NCBI GenBank assembly: GCA_034522175.1
Contig: JAXHLQ010000001.1
Span: 4,030,001-4,094,000, forward strand
Origin: JAIPDZ01 sp034522175
Lineage (GTDB): Bacteria; Desulfobacterota; DSM-4660; Desulfatiglandales; Desulfatiglandaceae
Length of the DNA: 64,000 bases
Direction of reading: 5' to 3'
The stretch's first letter is position 1; every line of letters starts with the position of its first letter. The translations under genes were made by a program, and so were the position numbers. Shown here piece after piece: positions 35,768-45,833 of this stretch. Below the pieces are notes generated by a model. That model made no database searches. It worked only from the letters and a program-made list of their open reading frames with translations, and was not told the DNA's origin.

Positions 35768-38503
35768 ATGATCGGTATCAAATCGTACGGCGGGTATATC
35801 CCCCGATTGCGGCTCAACCGTATGAGTATTTATCAGAATATGGGATGGTTCGCCCCGGCCATTGTCCTGGTGGCCCAGGGGGAGCGTTCCTTCTGCAACT
35901 GGGACGAGGATGCCCTGACCATGGCCGTAGAGGCTTCGAGGGATTGTCTAAAGGGAATCGACTGCTCCGAGGTAGACGGACATTATCTCTGCTCCACCAC
36001 ACTCCCCTTCAGGGATCGCTCCTGTTCGGGCGTGGTCAAGACCGCGCTGAACCTGAGGGACGACATGATCACAGGGGATGTGACCACATCGCTCAAGTGC
36101 GGCACCAGCGCCCTGGTGACCGCGCTGGAGGCGGTGAAGAGCGGCGAGCGGCACAACATTCTGGTGACGGCATCGGACAAGCGGGAGGCTCGGGCCGCCT
36201 ATTTCTATGAGATGTGGTTCGGGGACGGGGCAGGGTCCCTGTTGGTGGGCGACACGGACGTGATTGCTGAATTCAAGGGAAGCCACTCGGTCTCCTACGA
36301 TTTCGTGGACCACTACCGCGGGTCCTGGAACGACTATGATTACATGTGGGAGGAACGATGGGTCCGCGACGAGGGCTATTCCCGAATCATCCCCGAGGCG
36401 GTCAATGGGCTCTTCGACAAGCTCTCCATCTCCATGGATGACGTGGACACCCTGGTCTTCCCCTGCTTTTTTAAGGCGGAACACAAAAAGATTGCTCAGA
36501 AGCTGGGGGCCTCACCGGATCAGGTGGTGGATAACCTGCACGAGGCCTGCGGAGAGACCGGCGCGGCCCATCCCTTTGTCATGCTTATATCGGCCCTGGA
36601 GAAGGCGAAGCCAGGGGACCGGATCGTGGTGGCGGGATTCGGTCAGGGGTGTGACGCCCTCTGTTTCCAGGTCACCGACCACATCGCCAAACTCTCTCCG
36701 AGAAACGGCATTAAGGGGAGCCTGGAGAATAAGAAGACCGAAGACAATTACCCCAAGTTTCTCAAATTCAGGGACCTGATCAAGACCGAGATGGGGATCC
36801 GGGCCGAAGCCCCCACCCAGACAGCCATGACCGTGCTGTGGCGAAAACGCAAGATGCTCCTGGGGCTGGTGGGTGGCAGGTGCAGCAAATGCGGCACCCC
36901 CCAGTTCCCTAAGATGGATATCTGTGTGAATCCGGAGTGCAACGCCTTTCATACCCAGGAAGACTATCCGTTTCAGGAGGAGCCGGCATTCATCAAGAGC
37001 TTTACCGGGGATCTGCTGAGTGTATCCGTGGACCCGCCCGCCATATACGGCATGATCCAGTTTGAAAACGGGGGGCGCTTCATGGCCGATTTCACCGACT
37101 GTGCCCTGGAGGATGTGCGCGTGGGCCAGCAGGTGCGGCTCACCTTCCGGAGACGCTACGTGGATAAAGAGCGCGGTTTTTCCGGGTATTTCTGGAAGGC
37201 GGTGCCCTTGCCCGGGAGCGGCCCCGAGCCGGGCGAAGCCGAGGGGATCCGCTTTGACGGCCGGGTGGCCATCGTGACCGGGGCCGGCGCCGGCCTGGGC
37301 CGCGATTATGCCCTGAACCTGGCGAGACGCGGCGCCAGGGTGGTGGTGAACGATCTGGGCGGTGCGCCGGATGGTTCGGGGAAGGGCGCCAAGGCCCCCG
37401 CAGATCAGGTGGTGGAAGAGATCATCGCGGCGGGCGGGGAGGCGGTGGCCAATTACGATTCCGTGGCCACCCCCGAAGGCGGAGAGGCCATTGTGGATAC
37501 GGCCATCCAGGCCTTCGGCAAGTTAGACATCCTCATCAACAACGCGGGGATTCTGAGGGACAAGACCCTCGTGAAGATGGACCCCGAGAACTGGGATGCG
37601 GTGATGGATGTACACCTCAAGGGGGCCTACAATGTGACGCGGCCCGCCTTTGTGAAGATGCGGGAGAACCGCTTCGGCCGGATTGTGCTGACCACCTCCG
37701 CCGCCGGACTCTATGGGAATTTCGGGCAGACCAACTACTCGGCGGCCAAGACCGGCCTCTTGGGATTCATGAACACCCTGAAGCTGGAGGGCGAGAAGCA
37801 CGACATCCGGGTCAACACCGTGGCACCGGTGGCGGCCACGCGGCTGACACAGGATATTCTGCCCCCGGATCTCCTGGAGAAACTGAAACCCGAATTCGTC
37901 ACCCCTCTGGTCCTGTTCTTCAGTTCGGATCAGTGCGATGAATCCGGTTTCATTATCAACGCGGGGATGGGGTACTTCAACCGGGCCGCCATTGTCACGG
38001 GCCCGGGGAAGGCCCTGAGCGACGGGAATGAGCCGCCCACCCTGGAAGATATTCACAAACACTGGGACGCCGTCAACCGAATGGAGGGCGCGGAGACCTT
38101 TGACAGTGCCACCGCCGCCTTCGGCCCCATGCTGGATGCCTTCAGTCCGAAAAAGGAAGAGGCAGGCGGGGAGACCGGTGCCGGGCTCACGGTCAAGGGG
38201 ATTTTCGACCAGCTCCCGGATGCCTTTCAGGCGGACTGTGCCGCAGGTGTGGACGTGGTCTTTCAGTTCGATATCTCGGGACCCGGGGGCGGCAGCTGGC
38301 ATGTCGAGATAAGGGACGGCGCGTGTCAGGTGACAGAAGGAACCCATGATGCCCCCACCACCACCATCAAGATGGGGGATGAGGATTTCATCAAGCTCAT
38401 CTCCGGGGAACTGAACGCCATGAGCGCGTTCACCTCCGGCAAACTCAAGATCGAAGGGGACATCATGAAATCCCAGCTCATCGAGAAGGTGTTCAAGTTC
38501 TGA
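35768..38503 (+). CDS. HMG-CoA synthase-like - DUF35 - SDR - SCP2 fusion protein
   Basis: A 911-residue fusion. Residues 1-345 are an HMG-CoA synthase/KAS III-like thiolase-fold domain with the likely nucleophile in TSLKCGTSAL and EACGETGAAHPFVML. Residues 355-480 are a DUF35 domain with a rubredoxin-like zinc ribbon (CSKCGTPQ, then CVNPEC) and an OB fold. Residues 490-775 are an SDR (TGAGAGLGR, INNAGILRD, YSAAK). Residues 805-911 are SCP2. It condenses or cleaves a beta-ketoacyl or HMG-type CoA and could reduce it in cis. The thiolase gene follows about 100 bases on. I know no family with this full order. Confidence 0.85.
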   Translation: MIGIKSYGGYIPRLRLNRMSIYQNMGWFAPAIVLVAQGERSFCNWDEDALTMAVEASRDCLKGIDCSEVDGHYLCSTTLPFRDRSCSGVVKTALNLRDDMITGDVTTSLKCGTSALVTALEAVKSGERHNILVTASDKREARAAYFYEMWFGDGAGSLLVGDTDVIAEFKGSHSVSYDFVDHYRGSWNDYDYMWEERWVRDEGYSRIIPEAVNGLFDKLSISMDDVDTLVFPCFFKAEHKKIAQKLGASPDQVVDNLHEACGETGAAHPFVMLISALEKAKPGDRIVVAGFGQGCDALCFQVTDHIAKLSPRNGIKGSLENKKTEDNYPKFLKFRDLIKTEMGIRAEAPTQTAMTVLWRKRKMLLGLVGGRCSKCGTPQFPKMDICVNPECNAFHTQEDYPFQEEPAFIKSFTGDLLSVSVDPPAIYGMIQFENGGRFMADFTDCALEDVRVGQQVRLTFRRRYVDKERGFSGYFWKAVPLPGSGPEPGEAEGIRFDGRVAIVTGAGAGLGRDYALNLARRGARVVVNDLGGAPDGSGKGAKAPADQVVEEIIAAGGEAVANYDSVATPEGGEAIVDTAIQAFGKLDILINNAGILRDKTLVKMDPENWDAVMDVHLKGAYNVTRPAFVKMRENRFGRIVLTTSAAGLYGNFGQTNYSAAKTGLLGFMNTLKLEGEKHDIRVNTVAPVAATRLTQDILPPDLLEKLKPEFVTPLVLFFSSDQCDESGFIINAGMGYFNRAAIVTGPGKALSDGNEPPTLEDIHKHWDAVNRMEGAETFDSATAAFGPMLDAFSPKKEEAGGETGAGLTVKGIFDQLPDAFQADCAAGVDVVFQFDISGPGGGSWHVEIRDGACQVTEGTHDAPTTTIKMGDEDFIKLISGELNAMSAFTSGKLKIEGDIMKSQLIEKVFKF
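37239..38503 (+). repeat. SDR-SCP2 cassette, copy 2 of a coding duplication
   Basis: Partner of 34440-35699. By eye most bases agree, with differences mainly at third positions and in the linker between the SDR and SCP2 domains. Confidence 0.9.
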
Positions 38504-38606
38504 TGGGCTATGTCGGCAGGATGTGGATGTTACAGGAATACGCCGGACAGGGACCCGCTTACGTGTGCTGCGGAATCCCTGTCCGGGATCAAAGAGGAGA
38601 AAAATC

Positions 38607-39818
38607 ATGGCCACAGGGATCAGAGACAAGGTAGCAATTATCGGTATGGGATGTACCCGGTTCGGAGAGCGATGGGACGTGGGCGCCGAGGAACTCATGG
38701 TGGAGGCCTTTTCCGAATGCATGGCGGATGCGGGCATCGAAAAGGACGACATTCAGGCCGCCTGGCTCGGCACCTGCCTCGAGGAGATCAATGTGGGAAA
38801 GAGCGCACTGCCCCTCTCCACCACTCTCAGGCTCCCCTTCATTCCGGTCACCCGCACGGAGAATTTCTGTGCCAGCGGTACAGAGGCCTTCAGGGGGGCG
38901 GTCTATGCGGTGGCATCCGGGGCCTATGACGTGGCCCTGGCCCTCGGGGTGGAAAAGCTCAAGGACACCGGGTACGGCGGGCTTCCCAATCCCGGGTCCA
39001 ACTGGGGATCGTTGAGCTGGCTCTGGTGGCCCAATGTGACGGCCCCCGGTGCATTCGCTCAGCTGGCCTCGGCCTACGCGGCCAAGTACGGCATTCCCGA
39101 CAATGATTTGAAGCGGGCCATGGCCCATGTCTCCGCCAAGAGCCATGCCAACGGGGCCCTCAATCCCAAGGCCCATCTCAGGAAGGCCATCACCGATGAG
39201 CAGGTGATGGGGGCGCCCATCGTGGCCCACCCCCTGGGGCTGTTCGACTGCTGCGGGGTGAGCGACGGGTCCGCGTGCGCCATTGTCACTACGGTGGAAA
39301 AGGCCAGAGAACTGGGCAGGAAGGATTTCGTGACGGTCAAGGCCCTTCAGCTTGCCTTGAGCAACGGTGAAGAGATGGGATTCAACAACTGGGACGGGGA
39401 TCACTTCATGACCACGGATCAGTGCAGCACCCGGGCCTATGAAGAGGCCGGCATCCGGAACCCGAGGGAGGAGATCAGCATGATGGAGCTGCACGACTGC
39501 TTCTCCATCACCGAACTGGTGACCTACGAAGACCTCCACATATCCCCGAGAGGCGGGGCGGTGAAAGACGTCATGGACGGCTTCTATGATCGGGAAGGAG
39601 GGGGAGTGCCCTGTCAGGTGGACGGCGGGCTCAAGTGCTTCGGCCATCCCATCGGCGCCTCAGGGCTCAGGATGCTCTATGAGATGTATCTCCAGTTTCA
39701 CGGCCTGGCCGGAGAACGGCAGGTTGAGGACCCGCGGTTCGGACTGACCCATAACCTCGGAGGGGTGCCGTTCATGAATGTCTGCAGCATCGCCATTGTG
39801 GGGAGGTATGAGAATTGA
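38607..39818 (+). CDS. SCP2-type thiolase
   Basis: A 403-residue thiolase of the SCP-x/acetoacetyl-CoA type. The catalytic cysteine is in TENFCASGTEAF near residue 92, the second region is SMMELHDCFSITE, the general-base His region is LKCFGHPIGASG, and THNLGG follows. The start at 38607 has a GAGGAG seven bases upstream. It follows the HMGCS-DUF35 fusion, an order that mirrors the archaeal thiolase, DUF35 and HMG-CoA synthase set. It most likely cleaves a beta-ketoacyl-CoA. Confidence 0.9.
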   Translation: MATGIRDKVAIIGMGCTRFGERWDVGAEELMVEAFSECMADAGIEKDDIQAAWLGTCLEEINVGKSALPLSTTLRLPFIPVTRTENFCASGTEAFRGAVYAVASGAYDVALALGVEKLKDTGYGGLPNPGSNWGSLSWLWWPNVTAPGAFAQLASAYAAKYGIPDNDLKRAMAHVSAKSHANGALNPKAHLRKAITDEQVMGAPIVAHPLGLFDCCGVSDGSACAIVTTVEKARELGRKDFVTVKALQLALSNGEEMGFNNWDGDHFMTTDQCSTRAYEEAGIRNPREEISMMELHDCFSITELVTYEDLHISPRGGAVKDVMDGFYDREGGGVPCQVDGGLKCFGHPIGASGLRMLYEMYLQFHGLAGERQVEDPRFGLTHNLGGVPFMNVCSIAIVGRYEN

Positions 39819-39834
39819 GAAAAGGAGTCGGGTA

Positions 39835-41839
39835 GTGGAATTTGTTAAACTCTTCGAGTCGATCCGTATTAACGAGCTGGAGATCAAGAACCGGATCGTG
39901 ATGCCCTCCATGGGCCTGGCCTACAGCACGGATTTTGCCTTCAATGACCGCTACAGGGCCTTTTACCGGGAACGGGCCCGGGGTGGGGTCGGACTTCTGA
40001 CCATTGGGCCCGTCTCCATCGACCGAGCGGGGAGTGCGCCCATCATGCCGGGCCTCCACGAGGACCGGTTCGTCGAGCCCCTCGAGGCGTTTATTGACGA
40101 ACTTCACCGGGACACGGATGTCAAGGTGGCGGTCCAGCTCCTCCACATGGGCCGCTATGCCTTCTCTTTCCTGACCGGCATGCCGCCCATCGCCCCTTCC
40201 GCCATTGCGAGCAAGTTGACCAAAGAGACGCCGAGGGAAATGACGCCGGAGGATATCGAGGCGATCCAGGAGGCCTACACCGAGGCGGCCCGACGGGCCG
40301 TGGCCGCGGGTTTTGATTTGGTGGAGGTCCTGGCCTGCACCGGCTACCTTATCAGTCAGTTCTCTCTCCGGTGACCAATCACCGGACCGATGCATACGGG
40401 GGTTCCATGGAAAACCGGATGCGCTTCGGTCTGGAGGTCATCGGCCGGGTTCGGGAGGTCATCGGTCCGGAAACCGCCCTGGGCATCCGAGTCGCGGGAA
40501 ACGATTTCATGGAGGGGGGCATACCAACCGGGAATCGGCCGTCTTCGCCCGGGCTGCCGAGAAGGCGGGCGTGGATGCGGTGAACGTGACCGGCGGCTGG
40601 CATGAGACGAACGTGCCCCAGCTGACCGCCAATGTGCCGGCCGGCGGGTTCGTCTATCTGGCCCGGGGGATCAAGGAGGCGGTGGATATCCCGGTCTTTG
40701 CGTCCAACCGGCTGGGAGACCCCCAGGTAGCGGAGCGAGCACTCAGATCGGGCGCCTGCGACATGATCTGCTGGGGAAGACCGCTTCTGGCCGATCCGCA
40801 CCTGCCCCGAAAGGTTCAGGAAAAGCGGCTCAATGAAATCATTCCCTGTGTCTCCTGCAACCAGGGCTGCTTTGATGCCATCTTTTCAGGGACCCCCGTG
40901 ACCTGTATTCTCAATCCCATGACCGGGAGCGAGGGATATTACACCGTTGAAAAGGCTGCGAAACCGAAACGAATTCTGATCGCAGGTGGCGGCCCTGCAG
41001 GTATGGAGTTTGCCATCATGGCCGCACAAAGGGGGCACCATGTGACGCTTTTTGAGAAGCAGGACCGTCTCGGCGGTCAGGTGAATCTGGCCGCTGCACC
41101 CCCGGGTAAGCGGGAGCTGTTGCGGCTCATTTCCAGCATGCGCGACCGGATGGATCTTTTGGGCGTGAAGGTGGTGTTGAACACGGTCCTTACCCTGGAG
41201 AGGGTGTCGGCGGAGGGCGCGGATATGGTGGTGGCGGCCACCGGCGCCGAACCCATTGCCCTGGATGTGCCGGGCGCGGACCTCCCCCATGTCACGGATG
41301 CCTGGGATGTGCTCTCGGGCAAGGCCTGGGATATCGGCCGGGACGTGGTGGTGGTGGGCGGCAGTGCCACCGGGTGCGAGACGGCCCATTTCATCGTCGC
41401 CATGGATGTCCCGGATCCGGACACCTATACCTTCCTGATGCTGCACGGGGCAGAGGACCCGGTCCTTGCCACCTCGCTGTTGAGGACGTCCGGCCGGCGG
41501 GTGACGGTCATCGACATGGTCTCCCGGCTGGCCGACAACGTGGGGCGGACCGCACGCTGGTCCCTGATGAAATCCCTGAAACTCCTCGGCGTGAAGCTCC
41601 GGCCCAATACCACCCTGCTCGAGATTCAAGAGGGGGGCGTACGGGTGAAGACCGGCACCGGGGAAGAGACCCTTCCCGCGGACACGGTGGTCATGGCGGC
41701 GGGGGTCCAGCCGGATCACACGCTGTCCGAGGCGCTAAAGGAGACGGGTATCCCGGTCATCGAGGTCGGGGATGCCAGGCGGCCGGGCAAGATCACCGAG
41801 GCGGTGAGGGAGGGATTCATTCGGGCGCTGGAGGCGTGA
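39835..41839 (+). CDS. FadH-type NADH:flavin oxidoreductase with [4Fe-4S] (two frameshifts)
   Basis: Old-Yellow-Enzyme-like 2,4-dienoyl-CoA reductase. The N-terminal FMN barrel reads VKLFESIRINELEIKNR, VQLLHMGRYA. It continues in a second frame (TNHRTDAYGGSMENRMRF) and a third (GHTNRESAVF), then has the Fe-S motif CVSCNQGCFDA and GTPVTCILNP and a C-terminal FAD/NAD domain (AGGGPAGMEFA, VVGGSATGCE). One base is missing near 40360 and one from the G run at 40514-40519; with both the protein is 668 residues. The GTG start follows AAGGAG by seven bases. Aryl-CoA reductases of this family, such as 2-naphthoyl-CoA reductase, cannot be excluded. Confidence 0.9.
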
Positions 41840-41885
41840 GCCTTCCATCGTTGAGGTTAACACCTACGAATCATTAGCGATAAAG

Positions 41886-41955
41886 GTGTCAGGTGTCAGG
41901 TTTCGGGTGTCAGGAGTTGACCTTTGCTGAAACCTGAACCCTGAACACTGGCGAC
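41886..41955 (+). repeat. GTGTCAGG-type inverted repeat
   Basis: Tandem GTGTCAGG/TTTCGGGTGTCAGG units facing CTGAAACCTGAACCCTGAAC, an imperfect inverted repeat. Half copies with the same words lie at about 45458-45480 and 54030-54060. Non-coding and dispersed. Confidence 0.65.
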
Positions 41956-42004
41956 TCACTTGATTACGGCCGTCGGCCTGCATCGGGATATGGAGAAATG
42001 CGAC

Positions 42005-43555
42005 ATGGGCAAATGGATGGACGGCTATCTTGAACGTCTGAACCGGGTGCGTGAGGCCAACCTAACGGGCGGGAGAGAGGCGCGGATCGACATCCAGCAC
42101 GGGCTGGGCAAATGCACCGCGAGAGAGCGGATCGCCGGCCTCGTGGATGAGGGGTCTTTCGATGAGATCGGTTCACTGGTGACGGATCCGCGCCCGCCCC
42201 TTGACGGCCGGACGAGGCCGTGCCCCTCTGACGGGGTGGTGATGGGGTTCGCGCGGGTGGACGGGAAAACGGCGGCGGTCTGCGCCATGGATTTCTCGGT
42301 CCTGTCCGGCTCTCTCGGGAGCCAGGCGGCATGGAAACTGGCCGACTGGGTGGACATGGCCGGGCAGAAGCGGATGCCCCTGATCACCCTCTTTGACACG
42401 GCTGGTTTACGGATCGGAATCAAGGCCGGGGACTGTGGGCTGGCCGGTATGGGCCGGTTTATTAGGAACTACTCCCGGTATTCGGGCGTGATTCCCCGGA
42501 TCGCGCTGGTGCTGGGACCCTGTACCGGGCTGATGGCCGCCGCTGCCATCCTCTCGGATTTTCTGATCATGACCGAAGACACGGCCTTTTTATGGTACGG
42601 CGGAGAGAAACAATCCGATGAGGCGGGCACGGCCGAGTTTCACATGGAAAGAAGCGGCCAGTGTGATGTGATCGCGCGGGATGATGAGGATGCCATCCAG
42701 TGCGTCAGGGTTCTTTTGCGGTTCCTGCCCGGCAGTTGCTGGGAAAGACCGCCATTTGAAGAGACCCGGGATGATGTGGAAAGACGCGAAGCGGCCCTTT
42801 TGGATGTGATGCCCGACGATCCCAAGTTTACCTACGACATCCACGAGATCATCGAGTTGATCGTGGACAGGGGCACATTTCTGGAACTGAAGGCGGATTA
42901 CGCCAGTCACCTGGTGATCGGGTTCTGTCGCTTCGGCGGTCACGGGGTGGGGCTGGTGGCCAACAACCCCGATGAACTGAGCGGCATACTGGAACCGGAT
43001 TCCTCGGATAAGTACGACCGGTTCATGCGGTACTTGGATGCCTTCAATATCCCCCTGGTGACCCTGGTGGATACCACGGCTTTTCCCCCGGGCGACCGGT
43101 GGGAACGCATGGGCGTGATCCGGCACGGCGCCAAACTGCTCCATTCCTACGCTCATCTGACCTGTCCCAAAATCACCATGGTGTTGAGACGCTCCTACGG
43201 CGGGGCCAACATTGTCCTGGGCTGCTCCAGGATGTTCCCGGATCTGGTCTATACCTGGCCCACGGCCGAATTCGCCCCCACGGGTCCTGAGACCGTGGTG
43301 CATGCGGTATTTCACAAGGCCCTGGCCAGGGCCAAAGAAGAGGGGAACTATGATGCGGTGTTCAACCAGTTCCTGACCATTCTCAAGGAGCAGTTTTCGG
43401 TGATGACCCTGGCCAGGACCTGGACATCCTATTACACGGCCCACGAGGTGATCGATCCCAGGGACACCCGGCCCAGGATCATCAAGGCCCTGGAAGCAGT
43501 CCGGAACAAGCACGAGACACTGCCGGAGAAGAAACGGTCCATCGTACCGGCATAG
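42005..43555 (+). CDS. Acyl-CoA carboxylase carboxyltransferase subunit 1
   Basis: A 516-residue propionyl/methylcrotonyl-CoA carboxylase beta-type subunit, crotonase fold in two halves. The N-terminal half has ARERIAGLVDEGSFDEIG, GVVMGFARVDGK, DFSVLSGSLGS. The C-terminal half has YDIHEIIELIVDRGTFLEL and NIPLVTLVDTTAFPPGDRWERMG, then VLRRSYGGANIVLGCSRM. It moves CO2 from biotin to the acyl-CoA. A GGAG precedes the ATG at 42005. The gap to the second subunit holds repeats. Confidence 0.9.
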   Translation: MGKWMDGYLERLNRVREANLTGGREARIDIQHGLGKCTARERIAGLVDEGSFDEIGSLVTDPRPPLDGRTRPCPSDGVVMGFARVDGKTAAVCAMDFSVLSGSLGSQAAWKLADWVDMAGQKRMPLITLFDTAGLRIGIKAGDCGLAGMGRFIRNYSRYSGVIPRIALVLGPCTGLMAAAAILSDFLIMTEDTAFLWYGGEKQSDEAGTAEFHMERSGQCDVIARDDEDAIQCVRVLLRFLPGSCWERPPFEETRDDVERREAALLDVMPDDPKFTYDIHEIIELIVDRGTFLELKADYASHLVIGFCRFGGHGVGLVANNPDELSGILEPDSSDKYDRFMRYLDAFNIPLVTLVDTTAFPPGDRWERMGVIRHGAKLLHSYAHLTCPKITMVLRRSYGGANIVLGCSRMFPDLVYTWPTAEFAPTGPETVVHAVFHKALARAKEEGNYDAVFNQFLTILKEQFSVMTLARTWTSYYTAHEVIDPRDTRPRIIKALEAVRNKHETLPEKKRSIVPA

Positions 43556-43891
43556 TGCCGCGTTCCACTCGTCTTGTATCGAATGATGGCAAGAATTGTT
43601 GTTGGAAGAAATCCCATGTGTTGGAATTGTTATCGAAAGACGCGGAAATCCCAAATCTCAAAAAACAAACTCCAAATAAGTCGAAAGCACCAAACGCTAA
43701 GACATGAAAAATCAGGGTCGAATTCTCTGTGTGTTTTTGTTTAGGATTTTCAATATTGGAATTTGGGTATTGTTTGTGAATTGTGATTTGAATATTGAGA
43801 TTTAGCCAGGGGTTCAGCGTGCTATCGAATCATAGGGCTTAGGAATAGACTGCATCATCGGCACTTTTATACAGGTGGGGAGGGAGGCTTG
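43556..43891. repeat. A/T-rich inverted repeat between the two carboxyltransferases
   Basis: A 336-base gap with no gene. Words such as AATCCCAAATCTC and AACTCCAAATAA at about 43650-43675 face GGAATTTGGG and TTGTGATTTGAATATTGAG at 43757-43800, an imperfect palindrome. Similar word pairs occur in the 62175-62624 insertion. A GGAGGGAGG at 43879-43887 is the ribosome site of the next gene. Confidence 0.55.
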
Positions 43892-45447
43892 ATGGGTGAG
43901 GTGATGGATAAGGTTTTAGCGCGGCTGACTGATATCCACGAAAAAAACCGCTCAGGGGGCGGCATCGAACACATCGAACGGCAGCACAGCCGGGGCAAGA
44001 TGATGGCCCGGGAACGGATCGCGTGTCTCTTGGATGAAGGGACCTTCTCCGAGCTGGGGTCGAGCGTGAATACCACCGGCGCCAGGATCGACGGGCGGGA
44101 ATCCGATGCGCCCTGTGACGGCGCTGTGGTGGGGACCGGGAAGATCGAGGGGAGACGGGTGGTGGTCTATGCCAGTGACTTCACGGTCCTGGGCGGCTCC
44201 ATCGGGACCCAGCACGGGCTCAAGTTTGTGAAGGTCATGGAGATGGCCGCGGCGTGGGGCATCCCCATGGTGTGGCTCTTGGACTCATCGGGCGGACGGC
44301 TCGGGTACCAGGACGTACCCATGGCCGGCATCGACTGGTGGTTTGCCCTGGAATCCCGCTTTTCCGGGATGATCCCTCAGATCAATGTCCTCCTGGGCCC
44401 CTGTATTGCGGGTCAGGCCTACTGTCCCACCCTGTGCGATTTTCTCCTCATGAGCCGGGGGACGGCCCACCTGTGGCTCGGCGGCCCGCGGATGACCCAG
44501 GCGGCCACCTCTGAAAAGATCGGCGATGATGTGGGGGGCGCCGATTACCACATGATCTACAGCGGCACCTGTGATGTGGTGGGGGAAGACGATGCAGAGA
44601 CCATCCAGAAGACCCGGGCACTCCTGGGATATCTCCCCTCCAACTGGAAAGAACGGCCGCCCGTTCGGGAGACCGCAGATCCCCCGGACCGGGAGGTGGG
44701 GGAATTGGCCGCCCTGGTCCCGGATGACGGTGACCATGCCTACGACATGCATGATGTCATCAAGGTCCTGGTGGATGACGGCCGGTATTACGAGATCAAG
44801 GACGAATACGCCCGACAGCTGATTACCGGTTTCTGTCATTTCAACGGACAGGCCACGGGGCTGGTGGCCTGCAATCCCCTCGCCCACGGCAGTGCGATCG
44901 AGATCGATGCGTGCGACAAGTACTACCGCTTTCTCGAAGTGCTGGATGCCTACGGTATTCCGCTGGTGACGCTGGTGGACACACCCCCCATCCTGCCGGA
45001 TGAAACCCAGGAAGCCAGGGGGCTGGTGCGGCATATGGGAAAGATGCTGGATCTTTTTGCCACGGCCACCATCCCCAAGATCAGTGTGGTGCTGCGCCGG
45101 GCATACGCGGACGCCGGCGGTATCATCCTGGGATGCGTCAAAGACATGGGGGTGGATCTCGCCTATGCCTGGCCCACGGCACGATACAGCGTGGAGGCGT
45201 CTGCCATGGATTACGGGAGGCCTTTGGGTGCGGTGTGGAAGAGGACGCCTACACGGGGTACCTCGACCGGGCCCGGGAACGGGTGGATGTCTTTGATGCG
45301 GCCGAAAGCTGGACCGCCCAGGTGGTGGATGAGGTCATTCATCCCAAAGAGACCCGAAAACGGATCATCGAAGCTCTCGAACTGACCCGGAACAAACGGG
45401 ATGAACTGCCCCCCAGGGCGAAGATGCGCGGAACGGGACCGACGTGA
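43892..45447 (+). CDS. Acyl-CoA carboxylase carboxyltransferase subunit 2 (frameshifted)
   Basis: Second PCC-beta-type subunit, a paralogue of the one just upstream. It has MMARERIACLLDEGTFSELG, DFTVLGGSIGTQHGLK, PMVWLLDSSGGRLGYQ, HDVIKVLVDDGRYYEI, IPLVTLVDTPPILPDETQE and VVLRRAYADAGGIILG. Near ASAMDYG the frame breaks; one more G at 45215-45217 continues with GEAFGCGVEEDAYTGYL and ends in ELTRNKRDELPPRAKM. Corrected length is 518 residues. TTG at 43889 and ATG at 43892 are adjacent starts. Confidence 0.9.
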
Positions 45448-45562
45448 TGAGCCGCTGGTTAGGTGTCAGGTTTCGGGTTTTCCCGCCGGGCGGGATCAGG
45501 GTTTGATATGTAAGGGATTTGTGGGATGATCGCGTACTGTTAAATACGAAAGGAGTATAAAA

Positions 45563-45829
45563 ATGAGTGACTCAGAGAAGGCCGCCAGACGCGTGGAGGT
45601 GCGGGCGCCCATGTCCGGGGTGTTCTACCGGCGGCCCGGCCCGGATGACGCGGCGTATGTGGACGTGGGCGATGCGGTCGAGAAGAAGCAGGTCCTGGCC
45701 CTTTTGGAGACCATGAAGGTCTTTCAGAGCGTGAAAGCCCCGGTTGCGGGAACGATCGTGGAGATCGTGGCGGAAAATGAGGCTGCTTTGAAGGACAACG
45801 ACCTCATGATGGTGATTGAAAAGGGATAA
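45563..45829 (+). CDS. accB: Biotin carboxyl carrier protein
   Basis: An 88-residue stand-alone biotinyl domain. The biotin lysine lies in LLETMKVFQS, a variant of the AMKM motif, between VRAPMSGVFYRRPG and VKAPVAGTIVEIVAENE. It carries carboxybiotin between the biotin carboxylase (next gene, five bases later) and the two carboxyltransferases. A strong AAAGGAG precedes the start. Confidence 0.92.
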   Translation: MSDSEKAARRVEVRAPMSGVFYRRPGPDDAAYVDVGDAVEKKQVLALLETMKVFQSVKAPVAGTIVEIVAENEAALKDNDLMMVIEKG

Positions 45830-45833
45830 TGGC

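Noticed and set aside
37523..38752. Long minus-strand frame opposite the HMGCS-SDR-SCP2 gene
   Set aside because: Antisense shadow in GC-rich coding DNA, no family resemblance. The same applies to the large minus-strand frames at 38589-39647 and 42590-43654.
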